Source of the DNA: Segetibacter sp. | GTDB taxonomy: Bacteria; Bacteroidota; Bacteroidia; Chitinophagales; Chitinophagaceae | Reading direction: 5' to 3' | Assembly (NCBI RefSeq): GCF_025963695.1 | Contig: NZ_JAOQAH010000042.1 | Location: 1-62,077, forward strand | DNA: 62,077 bases | In this document: in pieces, positions 1 to 10,218 of the stretch | Layout: the number at the start of each line of letters is the position of its first letter | Numbering within the stretch: position 1 is the stretch's first letter | Program-made: the position numbers and the translations under genes | Notes under the pieces: generated by a model | Database searches by the model: none | Told to the model about the DNA's origin: nothing | Seen by the model: the letters and a program-made list of their open reading frames with translations, nothing else

Positions 1-323
1 TCATCAAAAAGTAAAGTGCCTATTCCTTTACCTCTCAGTTCTTCTGTAACCAAAAGATCTTCTAAATACATTCTTTGCCCTTTCCACGTACTATACCTGA
101 TGTAATAGAGGGCAAAAGCCTGAACAAAACCATTGGCTTCTGCAACAAAACCCCACCAAACAGGTGCTTTACCAAAACCACTTTCCTCAAAATGTTGTAG
201 TGAAACAGTTACTTCATCCGGGGCTTTTTCAAACACGGCTAATTCGTGTATCAACTCTAAAATTCTTGAACAATCTTCTTTTACTGCTTTCCTGATTAAA
301 ACATTATCCATTCCGTGTTTCAT
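1..323 (-). CDS. GNAT family N-acetyltransferase, C-terminus cut by window edge
   Basis: Reading the minus strand from ATG at 323 (or the in-frame ATG at 311) gives an uninterrupted protein that runs off the left edge after about 107 residues. It contains the GNAT acetyl-CoA-binding pattern ELRGKGIGTLLF near the cut, preceded by LEDLLV, and an N-terminal part resembling bacterial diamine or spermidine acetyltransferase-like proteins (RKAVKEDCSRILELI, then WWGFVAEA). The family transfers acetyl from acetyl-CoA to an amine; the substrate here cannot be read from the sequence. The usual length is about 150-160 residues, so roughly one third is missing. The plus-strand reading frame over the same bases is a shadow. 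Confidence 0.8.
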   Translation of the reverse strand, partial: MKHGMDNVLIRKAVKEDCSRILELIHELAVFEKAPDEVTVSLQHFEESGFGKAPVWWGFVAEANGFVQAFALYYIRYSTWKGQRMYLEDLLVTEELRGKGIGTLLFD

Positions 324-491
324 TTTTTTTGCAATTATTACCTGAAGCTTCAAAAATACGTTATTGCCACAGTGAAAATGCCTCGTTGCAGTAATGTATG
401 CTAAAGAGGCAATGTTAGCACGTTCAGAAGTAAGAAATCGTACATGGTAAGCATAAAGCATTTGTTTGCTGCGCAAAGATTTGCAGCACAC

Positions 492-509
492 GGGTGTGAC
501 ACAACAATG
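492..509 (+). repeat. dispersed intergenic repeat, copy A (TGTGACACA type)
   Basis: The bases GTGTGACACAACAATG match the repeat core GTGCGACGCAACGATG found elsewhere in the window. This copy carries TG and CA at the two CpG positions, keeping the dyad TGTG-A-CACA. It lies in the 308-base gap between the acetyltransferase start and the fabH terminator. Confidence 0.6.
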
Positions 510-560
510 TTTAAAGTGAGGACAAAAGTTGGCTAAAAAAGAACTAACGAAAGTTTCTTA

Positions 561-594
561 AAATAAAAAGGCCGCAAAGAAATGGTCTTGCGGC
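561..594 (-). terminator. rho-independent terminator of fabH
   Basis: On the minus strand GCCGCAA pairs with TTGCGGC around a 10-base loop (571-577 with 588-594), followed by CTTTTTATTTT. It lies about 40 bases past the fabH stop codon. Confidence 0.7.
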
Positions 595-631
595 TCAATA
601 TTTTATAGCTTTTAAAAAAAGGAAAACCTGG

Positions 632-1636
632 TTAACTCTTAGCATCGTAGGCCCACTTTACAAGAGTAGCACCCCACGTAAAACCACCACCAAAAGCGGC
701 AAGTACAAGGTTGTCACCTTTTTTTAACTTGTTTTCCCACTCCCACAAGCACAACGGAATAGTTGCTGAAGTGGTGTTACCATAACGCATAATGTTAAGC
801 ATCACTTTTTCAGACGGTATGCCCATACGGTTAGCAGTTGCATCTATAATTCTTTTATTTGCCTGGTGGGGAACCAGCCATGCTATGTCGTCACCGGTAA
901 GATTGTTTCTTTGAAGAAGTTCGTAAGCAACATCGGCCATTCCCACTACAGCAAACTTAAAAACCGACTGGCCCTCCTGGTAGATGTAATGCTCTTTTGC
1001 TGCCAGTGTTTCTGCTGAAGCTGGTTTTCTCGATCCACCGGCTTTCATGTTAAGATATTTTTCTCCGCTTCCATCTGTTTTTAAGTTGCTGTCTAAAACC
1101 CCGAAACCTTCTTCACTGGGCTCAAGCAGTACTGCGCCGGCACCATCTCCAAATAATATACAGGTCGTTCTGTCGCTGTAATCCACAATTGCACTCATTT
1201 TATCTGCCCCAACCACAACTACTTTTTTATATCGTCCGCTTTCAATCAGCGAAGCACCCATTGTCAATCCGAATAAAAATCCTGAACATGCTGCTCCCAA
1301 ATCAAAGCTGAAGGCATTTTTAGCACCTATTTTTTCACTTATGATGTTTGCCGTAGCAGGAAATAACATGTCGGCAGTAACAGTGCAGCAAATAATTACG
1401 TCAATTTCAAGCGGATCAATACCTCTCTTTTCACATAAATTCAGAACAGCAGGCGCTCCGAGGTCTGACGTTGCTTTTCCTTCGCCTTTCAATATTCTTC
1501 TTTCTTCGACACCTGTTCTTGATTTTATCCATTCATCATTTGTGTCTACAAGTGTTTCAAGCTCTTTATTAGTCAATCTGTATTCAGGAACATATCCGCC
1601 CACACCGGTAATTGCTGCGCTAATTTTTTGTGCCAT
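632..1636 (-). CDS. fabH: 3-oxoacyl-[acyl-carrier-protein] synthase III (KAS III)
   Basis: KAS III condenses acetyl-CoA (or a branched acyl-CoA) with malonyl-ACP and starts fatty acid synthesis in the cytoplasm. The 334-residue protein has the whole catalytic triad: Cys117 in AACSGF, His257 in VPHQAN and Asn287 in GNTTSA. The N-terminal GVGGYVPE and the DTNDEWI segment are also typical, and the length is normal for the family. It is read alone, divergently from ruvA across a 164-base gap, and not next to plsX or rpmF as in many bacteria. Bacteroidota often carry more than one fabH; whether this is the main copy, or one tuned to branched starters, cannot be told here. Confidence 0.93.
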   Translation of the reverse strand: MAQKISAAITGVGGYVPEYRLTNKELETLVDTNDEWIKSRTGVEERRILKGEGKATSDLGAPAVLNLCEKRGIDPLEIDVIICCTVTADMLFPATANIISEKIGAKNAFSFDLGAACSGFLFGLTMGASLIESGRYKKVVVVGADKMSAIVDYSDRTTCILFGDGAGAVLLEPSEEGFGVLDSNLKTDGSGEKYLNMKAGGSRKPASAETLAAKEHYIYQEGQSVFKFAVVGMADVAYELLQRNNLTGDDIAWLVPHQANKRIIDATANRMGIPSEKVMLNIMRYGNTTSATIPLCLWEWENKLKKGDNLVLAAFGGGFTWGATLVKWAYDAKS

Positions 1637-1800
1637 TTATTGCTTTAGTATTATTTAATTCGGGGGATAAAAGTAATTGTTTATTCTTGAATAGTAAAAG
1701 CGGCAAAGTTTGAGGCTTTTGGAGGTAGAAACATAACTAAAATAATATTTGTACTTCGCCTTTCATCTTATATTTTTGAAACCCGGTTAAATAATTACAT

Positions 1801-2385
1801 GTGATTGCGTTTGTTAGAGGAAAGTTTGTGGTTAAGAATCCTGCCCAGGTTATTGTTGATGTGAATGGTGTTGGCTACGAATGCCAGGTTAGTTTAAATA
1901 CTTACTCTGCTATCAGCAACCAGGATAGCGGTCAATTGTTTACCTATGTTCATATTACTGAAAACAACCAGACCCTGTATGGGTTTGCAGAGTTGTCTGA
2001 AAAAGAACTTTTCACACAACTGATAAGTGTTTCTGGAGTTGGTGCAGCAACGGCAAGAATGATGTTGTCTGGAATGAAGCCTGATGAAATTATAAAAGCA
2101 ATTGTGCAAAGCAATGCAAGACTACTGGAAAGCATCAAAGGAATAGGCAGAAAAACAGCAGAAAGGCTGTGTTTAGAATTAAAAGACAAATTGAGTAAGA
2201 ACCTGAATGAAATTATTCTTACTTCTTCCGGATCTAACAAAGTGGAAATGGATGCATTGAATGCACTAGTTTCTTTAGGAATTCCCAAGCTAAACGCAGA
2301 AAAGGCATTAAAAAACGTTATTGAAGCAAATGGCACCAGCATTCAATTAGAAGACCTCATAAAAAAAGCCCTGAAAAATATATAG
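1801..2385 (+). CDS. ruvA: Holliday junction branch migration protein RuvA
   Basis: RuvA binds four-way DNA junctions as a tetramer and recruits the RuvB motor during recombination repair. The 194-residue protein has the N-terminal OB-fold (about 1-63, opening IAFVRGKFV), the double helix-hairpin-helix region (VSGVGAATARMML near 77-89 and IKGIGRKTAERL near 112-123) and a short C-terminal RuvB-binding domain. The start is GTG at 1801: the nearby ATG at 1799 is followed at once by a stop, and the family normally begins at this residue. The stop lies 13 bases before sprA, so the two are probably co-transcribed, a pairing common in Bacteroidota. Confidence 0.95.
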   Translation: MIAFVRGKFVVKNPAQVIVDVNGVGYECQVSLNTYSAISNQDSGQLFTYVHITENNQTLYGFAELSEKELFTQLISVSGVGAATARMMLSGMKPDEIIKAIVQSNARLLESIKGIGRKTAERLCLELKDKLSKNLNEIILTSSGSNKVEMDALNALVSLGIPKLNAEKALKNVIEANGTSIQLEDLIKKALKNI

Positions 2386-2398
2386 CCTATAGAGAGAA

Positions 2399-5300
2399 TT
2401 GTACTTTAAACAGCCCTCGGTGTCGATACGTTATTATTACAAATTTTCTTTAACAGTTTCCATTATTCTATCTGCTTTTGGGGTAACCTGTTCCTATGCA
2501 CAAGATACAAGCCGTTCCACTTCTAGAGATACAACCCGCTTTCCTATAAGTGACAGAGTTGGAGATCCATTTACCTACAATTCAAATAATCCTTTCAATC
2601 TTTCTGATACAGCTTACATAAAAAGGGACATTCAATACGACCCTAAAACAAAGCAGTATTACATAGTAGAAAAAATAGGGAGTTCTTACTATAGAACGCC
2701 TACTTACCTCACTTTCGAGGAGATGATGCGTTTCAAAGCACGGCAGTCAGAAAGTGAATATTTTAGAAAAAGGGCGAATACTTTAAGTGTATTAAACAGG
2801 AAAGTTGAACGGCCTAAGCTTAGAACCTACGACAAATTATTTGATCGCATTTTTGGAGTAGGGCCTAATGGTCTTAAAGTAGATATTCGCCCACAAGGAA
2901 ATGTAGACATTACCGCAGGATATGAAGGACAGAACATAAAAAACCCAACGCTTCCTGAAAGCGCCCGAAGAAATGGTGGCTTCGACTTTAATATGAATTC
3001 GAATATTAATGTGATTGCCAACATCGGGGATAAGTTAAAGCTTCCGATTAACTATAATACCCTTGCCAATTTCGACTTTGAAAACCAGTTAAAGCTGGAC
3101 TACAAAGGAATGGATGATGAGATCATTAAATCTATTGAAGCAGGAAACGTTTCATTTACCTCAAAAGGAACCCTTATTCCAAGTGCCCAGAGTTTATTTG
3201 GGTTAAAAACACAATTACAATTTGGTAAGTTGTTTTTATCAGGTGTTATTGCAACTCAAAAGGCACAACGACAATCACTTGCTTTACAAGGTGGAGCCGC
3301 AACTTCCACGTTCAATAAAAAATTAGACGACTACGAAGAAAACCGGCACTTTCTTCTGGGAGACTATTTCAGGGCCAACTACAATACAGCCATGCAAAAT
3401 TTGCCGGTAGTAACCACCCAGGTGCAAATTTTAAGAATGGAGGTATGGGTAACAAACCGAACCGGCGCAACAACCGATACAAGAGATGTGGTTGGCTTAA
3501 TGGACCTGGGAGAAGGTACACCCTTCAATACCCGCTTCCAGGGTAATGGCGGTCTTCCTGCAAATGGCGCAAATAGTTTGTATACGACGTTAATAAATCA
3601 ACAGGGTATCAGAAACCCAGTTACCATTAGTGCTAACCTAATGGGAATTGGGTTACGGCCAGTGGAAGATTATGAAAAAACGTTTGCGCGAAAATTAAGT
3701 CCTAACGAATATTACTTCAATCCTCAAATAGGCTTTGTTTCCCTAAACCAGCAATTGCAGTCAGACGAGGTTTTGGGGGTGGCTTACCAGTACACGTTTA
3801 ACGGAAGAGTCTTCCAGGTGGGTGAGTTTTCACAGGATGTGGCTTTAGACTCTACCCAGGGCGTGCAAAAAGTATTATTGCTGAAATTATTGAAAGCCAC
3901 TTCTCAACGCCCCCTGTTGCCCATTTGGAGATGGATGATGAAGAATGTGTATTCGTTAGATCTTCCCGGCATTCAAAGGCAGGATTTTAAACTGAATATC
4001 TTATACCAGGAACCAAGCGGAGGTTTAAAAAGATATTTACCAGAATCGGCAGCTTCAGTGGAAGGAAGAACGCTGCTTCGTATCCTAAACCTTGACCGGT
4101 TAAACAATCAAAACGATCCGCTGCCTGATGGTGTTTTTGATTATGTGGAAGGTTTTACTGTGCTCTCGCAACAAGGAAAAATAATATTCCCTGTATTAGA
4201 GCCTTTTGGACGCGATCTCGAAAGGCTTGCTTTCACCGGCGCCTCAGATACATTAAAAAATAAGTATGTTTATCGACAGTTATACGACTCAATAAAAGCA
4301 ATTGCCCAAACGTACGCCAACCTCAACCGATACGTTATGCAGGGAGCAGGAAAAGGCAGTTCATCTTCTGAAATTTACCTTGGTGCTTTCAACGTTCCTC
4401 CCGGCTCGGTTACGGTAACAGCAGGGGGGCAAATACTAAGAGAAGGTTTTGACTACAGCATAGATTATAATCTCGGAACGGTAAAAATATTAAACGGAGC
4501 AATTTTAAACAGCGGCATTCCGGTAAATGTGCAGTTTGAAAATAATGCCGGATTCGGCATACAACAGAGAAGCTTTTTAGGCTTACGAGCAGACTACGTG
4601 GCTAATAAGAAACTGGCTTTAGGGGCAACGATGGCACGCCTCTCAGAACGCCCGTTTTTTACAAAGATGAATTACGGAGAAGACCCTATCCGAAACACGA
4701 TGTATGGAGTCGATTTCAATTATCGCACAGAGTCGCCCAGCCTTACACGGCTTTTGAATAAACTTCCTTTTTACCAGAGTAATACCATGTCTACCATCAA
4801 TGCTTATGGCGAGGCAGCTTTTCTGAAACCAGGCCATCCGCGCCAAATTGGATCGGGTAGCAGTGGATTGATTTATGTGGATGATTTTGAAGGAACCCGA
4901 AACAATATTGACCTTCGTTTCCCTTTTATATCATGGGCCCTGGCAAGCACGCCGCAAGGCAACAACTTATTTCCAGAAGCCGGTTTAACAGACTCCCTGC
5001 CTTACAACTTCAACAGGGCAAAATTAGCATGGTATAATATTGAGCCAATTCTACAGGATAGAAACAGTGTAAACAATCCGCTTAGGAGAAATGTAGCTGA
5101 ATTAAGCGATCCCCGGGTAAGGGCTGTTTTTAACCAGGAACTATATCCGCAGCGTACAAACAATCTTGGCGAAAACCAGTTGGTGACTTTTGACCTTGCC
5201 TATTATCCCACTGATATAGGTCCTTATAATTTCGTAAGCGATCAAACGCAAGTAGAGGCAAGTGGTAAATTAAAAAATCCCCGTCAGCGTTGGGGTGGTA

Positions 5301-8300
5301 TTATGAGGTCGATCGACCAGACTGACTTTGAAACAAGTAACGTAGAATTCGTTGAGTTTTGGGTACAGGATCCTTTTATTAAAAAGCCAAATAGCACAGG
5401 TGGTAAATTGTACCTGAACCTGGGCTCGATAAGTGAAGATGTATTGAAAGACAGTCGTCGGTTCTACGAGAATGGCCTCAACTCGCCAAATCAGCCTTCG
5501 GCTGTAGATAATAGTACAACCTGGGGTAGAACACCTGTAAACCCAATCCAGGTTACCCAGGCATTTAGCAACGATCCTGCTGATCGTCCTTTTCAGGATG
5601 TTGGGTTTGATGGATTAGATGATGCTGGTGAAGCGGCAAAAAGAGCTGCTTATTTAAATAATATCAGCGCCAATTTTGGCCCTGGTTCTGCCCTGTATGC
5701 AAGAGCCCAGCAAGATCCTTCGAACGACAACTATAAATGGTATCGCGACAACTCTTATGATGCCACCAACACTGGTATTCTGGGAAGATATAAGAACTTC
5801 AATAATCCCCAGGGCAACTCGCCAATAGCCACCGGTAATTCTCAATTTAGCCCCGCTGCTACCTTGTATCCCGACAATGAAGATTTGAACCGCGACAATA
5901 CACTTAACGAAACAGAAGAATACTATCAGTATGCGATAGACCTTAGACCAGGAATGGACGTAGGTAATACAAAATACATTACCGATCGACAGGTGATACC
6001 AGTACGGTACGCAGACGGTTCTTCGAAAAATGAAAACTGGTATTTGTTTAGAGTACCCATTGCCGACTACGAGAAAAAAGTAGGAAATATTCCAGACTTT
6101 AAATCTATTCGTTTTGTCAGGATGTTTCTGACCGACTTCGAGGACTCTGTGGTGCTTCGTTTTGCTCGCCTTGACCTCGTTCGTAACCAGTGGAGAAACT
6201 TTGCTTTTAAATTAGACACTACAGGCAACTACGTTGCGCAACCAAGAGGGGGCAATACTACTTTTAATGTGCTTGCAGTAAACGTGGAAGAAAACAGTAA
6301 AAGACAACCTGTTAACTATTTAATTCCTCCCGGCATAGAAAGAGTTCAGCAACTAAGTAATAACGGAATTAATCTTTTGCAGAATGAGCAAGCCATGAGT
6401 TTTCAAATTCGCAATCTTGCAACAAACGATGTAAGAGCCGTTTTTAAAACAATGAACCTCGACATGCGTCAATATGGAAATTTACACATGTTTGTTCATG
6501 CTGAAAGTGCACCTTCTACCATTGCTCAACCTATAAACAACAACCAGCTTAATGCGGTCATCCGTATAGGAAGCGATTTCTTGAATAACTATTATGAAAT
6601 AAAAATTCCGCTTCGGGTTACCCCTCCCGGCAATTATCCGAATACAGAGGCAGGGCAGCGAAGGGTGTGGCCCGACAGTAATAATTTAGATTTCAATATC
6701 CAGGATCTTGTTCAACTAAAAATGAGGCGAAATAGCAGATCGATGAATATTGCTAATTATTACCAGGAAACGGTTGGTAATAAAAAGTATGCAATTAAGG
6801 GCAATCCAAATTTGGGTGAAGTACAGGCATTTTTAATAGGCGTAGAGAATTCGCAATCGTCAGACGGTATCCCTGCCTCGGCAGAGGTTTGGGTAAATGA
6901 ACTTCGCTTATCAAAACTAAATGAAAAAGGAGGCTATGCCGCCACTGGTCGTGTTGACATTGCTCTGGCTGACCTTGGAACCGTCGCTATTTCGGGAAGT
7001 ACGCATACAACCGGTTTTGGTACACTTGAACAGAGAGTGAATGAAAGAGCCCGCGAAAACTTTATGCAATACGATGTTGCCGCTAACCTCGAAATGGGTA
7101 AGCTGCTACCAAAAAAACTCGGTATCTCCATTCCTCTTTATGCCAGTATCAATCAAACTGTAACTACACCTGAGTATGACCCGTACGATCTGGACATTCG
7201 ACTTAAAGACAAATTGAATGGACTTTCAGGAAAAGACAGAACTAATTCTAAAAATGCAGCGATTGATAAAACAACTATTAAAACAGTCAACTTCACTAAT
7301 ATGCGGGTAATGCCAACCGGCAAAACCAAAATTTGGAGCATCAGTAATTTCGACTTTAGCTATTCGTACATCAAATACGAACAAACTAACCCTCTTATTC
7401 TTAAGAATGATGTTGCTAAGCACAGAGGTGGGCTAGGTTATACTTACAATAAACAACCGCAGTATTTCGAGCCGTTTAAAAAGATCATAAAATCAAAGTC
7501 GCCGTGGTATGCTTTGGTGCGTGATTTTAACTTAAACCCCCAGCCTTCCCTATTAAGTTTTAGAGCAGACGTAAACCGGCAGTTTGGAACGTTTGTACCC
7601 AGAATTGTAAATAGTTTCGATAATAAGGTAGATAGGGTTGATACTACTTTTGATAAGTTTTTCACTTTTGACAGGTATTATAATTTGCGTTGGGATTTAA
7701 CCAAATCATTAAATATTGATTTTTCTGCGGTTAATAATGCCCGCATTGACGAACCTATGGGTTCACTTGACACCAGGTTAAAAAAAGATACTGTCCGCAC
7801 AAACTTTATGAAAGGCGGACGTAATACTTTGTATCAGCAAAGAGCCATTGCAAGCTATACCTTCCCGCTAACGAAACTACCGCTAACCGACTGGATCAAT
7901 GCGCGGTACAGTTATACAACTACCTACAATTGGATTGGCGCCAGTCGCCTTGCAATAAGCTTGGGTAATACCATTGAAAACAGCCAGGAAAATAACATTA
8001 ATGGTGAGTTCGACTTTACACGGCTGTATGCGAAAAGCAGGTGGTTGAGGGCGCTAGACCAGGCTCCTGCTCCACAGCAATCAAACCCGCAGGATTCAAG
8101 TGCAAAGCGACAAAATAGAAGAGCAGTTCAAAAACCGAAGCCTGCTGATGCGCCCGCTGCTGTGTCTACTTTACCGTTAAGGGAGGATGTAATAAAAGGT
8201 TTATCTGGAAAAGAGAAAAGAGTAGCCTTACGCAAATGGAGAAAACAAAGACGGGAAGAGCGAAAAGCAGCACGCCTGTTAAAAGCGGCTCAACCGGTTG

Positions 8301-9733
8301 AAATGCCTGGAATTGCAAGAGCGGGGGGACAGTTACTCACGATGGTAAAACGTGCAACCGTAAACTTTGGTGAAAGTTATCGCAGCCGCATTCCCGGCTA
8401 TACCGACAGTACAAGAATACTTGGCCAAAACTGGAACACGATGGCACCCGGACTTGACTTTGTACTTGGAAGGCAACCAGACACCAACTGGCTGAACCAA
8501 AAAGCAGCGAGGGGTTTAATAACACGTGATACAACTTTGAACTTCATGTTTCGGCAAAGCATAGACCAAAAGGTTAGCATTACTGCGCAGGTAGAACCAA
8601 TCAGGGAGTTTATGGTTGATTTAAACATGGAGAAAACCTATACAAAGGATTATTCTGAACTATTCAAAACAGTATCTCAAAACGGAAAATTCGAGCATTT
8701 AAGTCCTTTGGCAACGGGCGGTTTCAATGTTTCTTATATCGCTTTTAAAACGCTGTTTACTAAAAACAAACCAACAGAAATTTCACAGACTTTCAGGCAA
8801 TTTGAGGCTTACCGTCTTATTCTATCTGAACGTTTAGCGCTGGCTAACCCTTATCAAAAAGGTTTGGGCAATAATCCTGACGGCTTTTATAAAGGTTATA
8901 ACCGTTACGCCCAGGATGTTTTGATACCTGCTTTCATTGCTGCCTATTCAGGACAGGATCCTAAAACTGTCGGGCTGATTCAGCAATCAAATCCTAATAT
9001 CAAATCAAATCCGTTTGCCAGCATTAAGGCAAAACCAAACTGGCGGGTTACTTATACCGGCCTTACCCGAATTCCGGCATTGGCCAAAACTTTCAGTACC
9101 ATCAGCGTCACGCATGCGTATACCGGAAGTTTGGGTATGAACAGTTTTAATAGTGCTCTAAATTTCACCGACCCGTTTGCCTACAGCGCTCCCGGATTTT
9201 TAGATACCATTTCCGGAAACTTCGTTCCTTTTTTCCTTGTTCCCAATATTACTATTCAGGAGTCATTCAGCCCGTTGCTTGGGATTGACGTTACTACTGT
9301 TAGCCAGCTAACAGCGAGCCTACAATATAGAAAGACCCGCCAGCTAAGTTTGAGCCTGGTAGACTACCAGTTAAGTGAAGTAAACAGTACCGAAATTACA
9401 TTTGGTGGCAGTTTCAGAAAAAGAGGCTTTAACCTGCCTTTTAAATTACCGGGTACAAAAGGAAAGAAGCTGCAGAACGACGTAAATTTCAGACTTGATT
9501 TAAGTATTCGTGATGACGCAACCAGCAACAGTCGCCTTGACCAGGATAACGCCTTTAGTACCGGCGGCCAAAAAGTAGTTACCTTGCAACCTTCTATTGA
9601 TTACGTGTTAAACAACCGGGTAAACATAAAGTTTTATTTTGACCAGCGAAAAGTAGTGCCTTACATTTCTACCTCTGCTCCAATAACTAACACCCGTGCA
9701 GGAGTTCAGATTAGAGTTTCACTAGCACAATAG
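2399..9733 (+). CDS. sprA: type IX secretion system outer-membrane translocon SprA/Sov
   Basis: SprA is the very large beta-barrel that forms the outer-membrane conduit of the type IX secretion system, which exports proteins with a T9SS C-terminal domain and supports gliding in motile species. The product has 2444 residues, the usual size. A signal peptide is visible (hydrophobic SLTVSIILSAFGVTCSYAQ, cut after AQ), followed by long stretches rich in Asn, Tyr and Arg with alternating beta-strand patterns and a C-terminal strand ending RVSLAQ. A stop at 2390 limits the start to TTG 2399 or the in-frame GTG at 2420; neither has a well-spaced Shine-Dalgarno, which is usual here. Residues about 1890-1970 form an unusual, strongly basic and Ala/Pro-rich insert. 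A terminator follows. Confidence 0.95.
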   Translation: MYFKQPSVSIRYYYKFSLTVSIILSAFGVTCSYAQDTSRSTSRDTTRFPISDRVGDPFTYNSNNPFNLSDTAYIKRDIQYDPKTKQYYIVEKIGSSYYRTPTYLTFEEMMRFKARQSESEYFRKRANTLSVLNRKVERPKLRTYDKLFDRIFGVGPNGLKVDIRPQGNVDITAGYEGQNIKNPTLPESARRNGGFDFNMNSNINVIANIGDKLKLPINYNTLANFDFENQLKLDYKGMDDEIIKSIEAGNVSFTSKGTLIPSAQSLFGLKTQLQFGKLFLSGVIATQKAQRQSLALQGGAATSTFNKKLDDYEENRHFLLGDYFRANYNTAMQNLPVVTTQVQILRMEVWVTNRTGATTDTRDVVGLMDLGEGTPFNTRFQGNGGLPANGANSLYTTLINQQGIRNPVTISANLMGIGLRPVEDYEKTFARKLSPNEYYFNPQIGFVSLNQQLQSDEVLGVAYQYTFNGRVFQVGEFSQDVALDSTQGVQKVLLLKLLKATSQRPLLPIWRWMMKNVYSLDLPGIQRQDFKLNILYQEPSGGLKRYLPESAASVEGRTLLRILNLDRLNNQNDPLPDGVFDYVEGFTVLSQQGKIIFPVLEPFGRDLERLAFTGASDTLKNKYVYRQLYDSIKAIAQTYANLNRYVMQGAGKGSSSSEIYLGAFNVPPGSVTVTAGGQILREGFDYSIDYNLGTVKILNGAILNSGIPVNVQFENNAGFGIQQRSFLGLRADYVANKKLALGATMARLSERPFFTKMNYGEDPIRNTMYGVDFNYRTESPSLTRLLNKLPFYQSNTMSTINAYGEAAFLKPGHPRQIGSGSSGLIYVDDFEGTRNNIDLRFPFISWALASTPQGNNLFPEAGLTDSLPYNFNRAKLAWYNIEPILQDRNSVNNPLRRNVAELSDPRVRAVFNQELYPQRTNNLGENQLVTFDLAYYPTDIGPYNFVSDQTQVEASGKLKNPRQRWGGIMRSIDQTDFETSNVEFVEFWVQDPFIKKPNSTGGKLYLNLGSISEDVLKDSRRFYENGLNSPNQPSAVDNSTTWGRTPVNPIQVTQAFSNDPADRPFQDVGFDGLDDAGEAAKRAAYLNNISANFGPGSALYARAQQDPSNDNYKWYRDNSYDATNTGILGRYKNFNNPQGNSPIATGNSQFSPAATLYPDNEDLNRDNTLNETEEYYQYAIDLRPGMDVGNTKYITDRQVIPVRYADGSSKNENWYLFRVPIADYEKKVGNIPDFKSIRFVRMFLTDFEDSVVLRFARLDLVRNQWRNFAFKLDTTGNYVAQPRGGNTTFNVLAVNVEENSKRQPVNYLIPPGIERVQQLSNNGINLLQNEQAMSFQIRNLATNDVRAVFKTMNLDMRQYGNLHMFVHAESAPSTIAQPINNNQLNAVIRIGSDFLNNYYEIKIPLRVTPPGNYPNTEAGQRRVWPDSNNLDFNIQDLVQLKMRRNSRSMNIANYYQETVGNKKYAIKGNPNLGEVQAFLIGVENSQSSDGIPASAEVWVNELRLSKLNEKGGYAATGRVDIALADLGTVAISGSTHTTGFGTLEQRVNERARENFMQYDVAANLEMGKLLPKKLGISIPLYASINQTVTTPEYDPYDLDIRLKDKLNGLSGKDRTNSKNAAIDKTTIKTVNFTNMRVMPTGKTKIWSISNFDFSYSYIKYEQTNPLILKNDVAKHRGGLGYTYNKQPQYFEPFKKIIKSKSPWYALVRDFNLNPQPSLLSFRADVNRQFGTFVPRIVNSFDNKVDRVDTTFDKFFTFDRYYNLRWDLTKSLNIDFSAVNNARIDEPMGSLDTRLKKDTVRTNFMKGGRNTLYQQRAIASYTFPLTKLPLTDWINARYSYTTTYNWIGASRLAISLGNTIENSQENNINGEFDFTRLYAKSRWLRALDQAPAPQQSNPQDSSAKRQNRRAVQKPKPADAPAAVSTLPLREDVIKGLSGKEKRVALRKWRKQRREERKAARLLKAAQPVEMPGIARAGGQLLTMVKRATVNFGESYRSRIPGYTDSTRILGQNWNTMAPGLDFVLGRQPDTNWLNQKAARGLITRDTTLNFMFRQSIDQKVSITAQVEPIREFMVDLNMEKTYTKDYSELFKTVSQNGKFEHLSPLATGGFNVSYIAFKTLFTKNKPTEISQTFRQFEAYRLILSERLALANPYQKGLGNNPDGFYKGYNRYAQDVLIPAFIAAYSGQDPKTVGLIQQSNPNIKSNPFASIKAKPNWRVTYTGLTRIPALAKTFSTISVTHAYTGSLGMNSFNSALNFTDPFAYSAPGFLDTISGNFVPFFLVPNITIQESFSPLLGIDVTTVSQLTASLQYRKTRQLSLSLVDYQLSEVNSTEITFGGSFRKRGFNLPFKLPGTKGKKLQNDVNFRLDLSIRDDATSNSRLDQDNAFSTGGQKVVTLQPSIDYVLNNRVNIKFYFDQRKVVPYISTSAPITNTRAGVQIRVSLAQ

Positions 9734-9759
9734 CTAAATAATTTTAAATGAAATAGATG

Positions 9760-9793
9760 AAACACCCTGGTCTTTGCGACCGGGGTGTTTTAT
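9760..9793 (+). terminator. rho-independent terminator of ruvA-sprA
   Basis: AAACACCCTGGTC pairs with GACCGGGGTGTTT (9760-9772 with 9778-9790, one G-T wobble) around the loop TTTGC and is followed by TTTTA. It lies 27 bases after the sprA stop. Confidence 0.85.
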
Positions 9794-9831
9794 TTACGGC
9801 ATTTTTAAAAAGCCCAATAAACACATTAAAG

Positions 9832-9854
9832 TAAAAGAGTGTGACACAACAATG
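9832..9854 (+). repeat. dispersed intergenic repeat, copy B (TGTGACACA type)
   Basis: TAAAAGAGTGTGACACAACAATG is nearly the same as copy A and keeps part of the GTACAAGAG lead seen in copies G and K. It lies just past the sprA terminator in a 485-base gap (9734-10218). The rest of that gap is AT-rich. It holds short overlapping frames on both strands that I do not believe are genes, and a half-matching TTGCGACGC at 9984-9992. Confidence 0.6.
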
Positions 9855-10218
9855 GTGACAGCAGTTTTGAAGTTGATAAAAAAACCTATATAGACACTTA
9901 AAAAAGTAATTTTTTCACACCGCCATAATCTTCTTTTTTTGGAAGTCTTTTGATACAAACTGTTGAACTGATAGCAACTTTTCTTGCGACGCTCCTTTTA
10001 TCTTTTGTAATGCTATTTTGCAAACTCAAACATTGCTTACTCGTAAGCATTTTCAAGCCAGGGCAAGCAAAAAGTAGCAATATGGTATCTAATAAAAGCA
10101 ACACTAAACAGAGGTTCGGGTTTCGGCTCTACTTCTAATCGTTAATCCATAAAGCCCCTCTTTCTGTTTCCTTTTCACTAAATCAGCTACTATAAAAAAA
10201 GTTTTTCAAAAGCAACTT

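Noticed and set aside
9898..10138. Overlapping short frames on both strands after sprA
   Set aside because: They are unlike any protein I know, AT-driven in composition, and contradict each other; no ribosome site or partner supports either.
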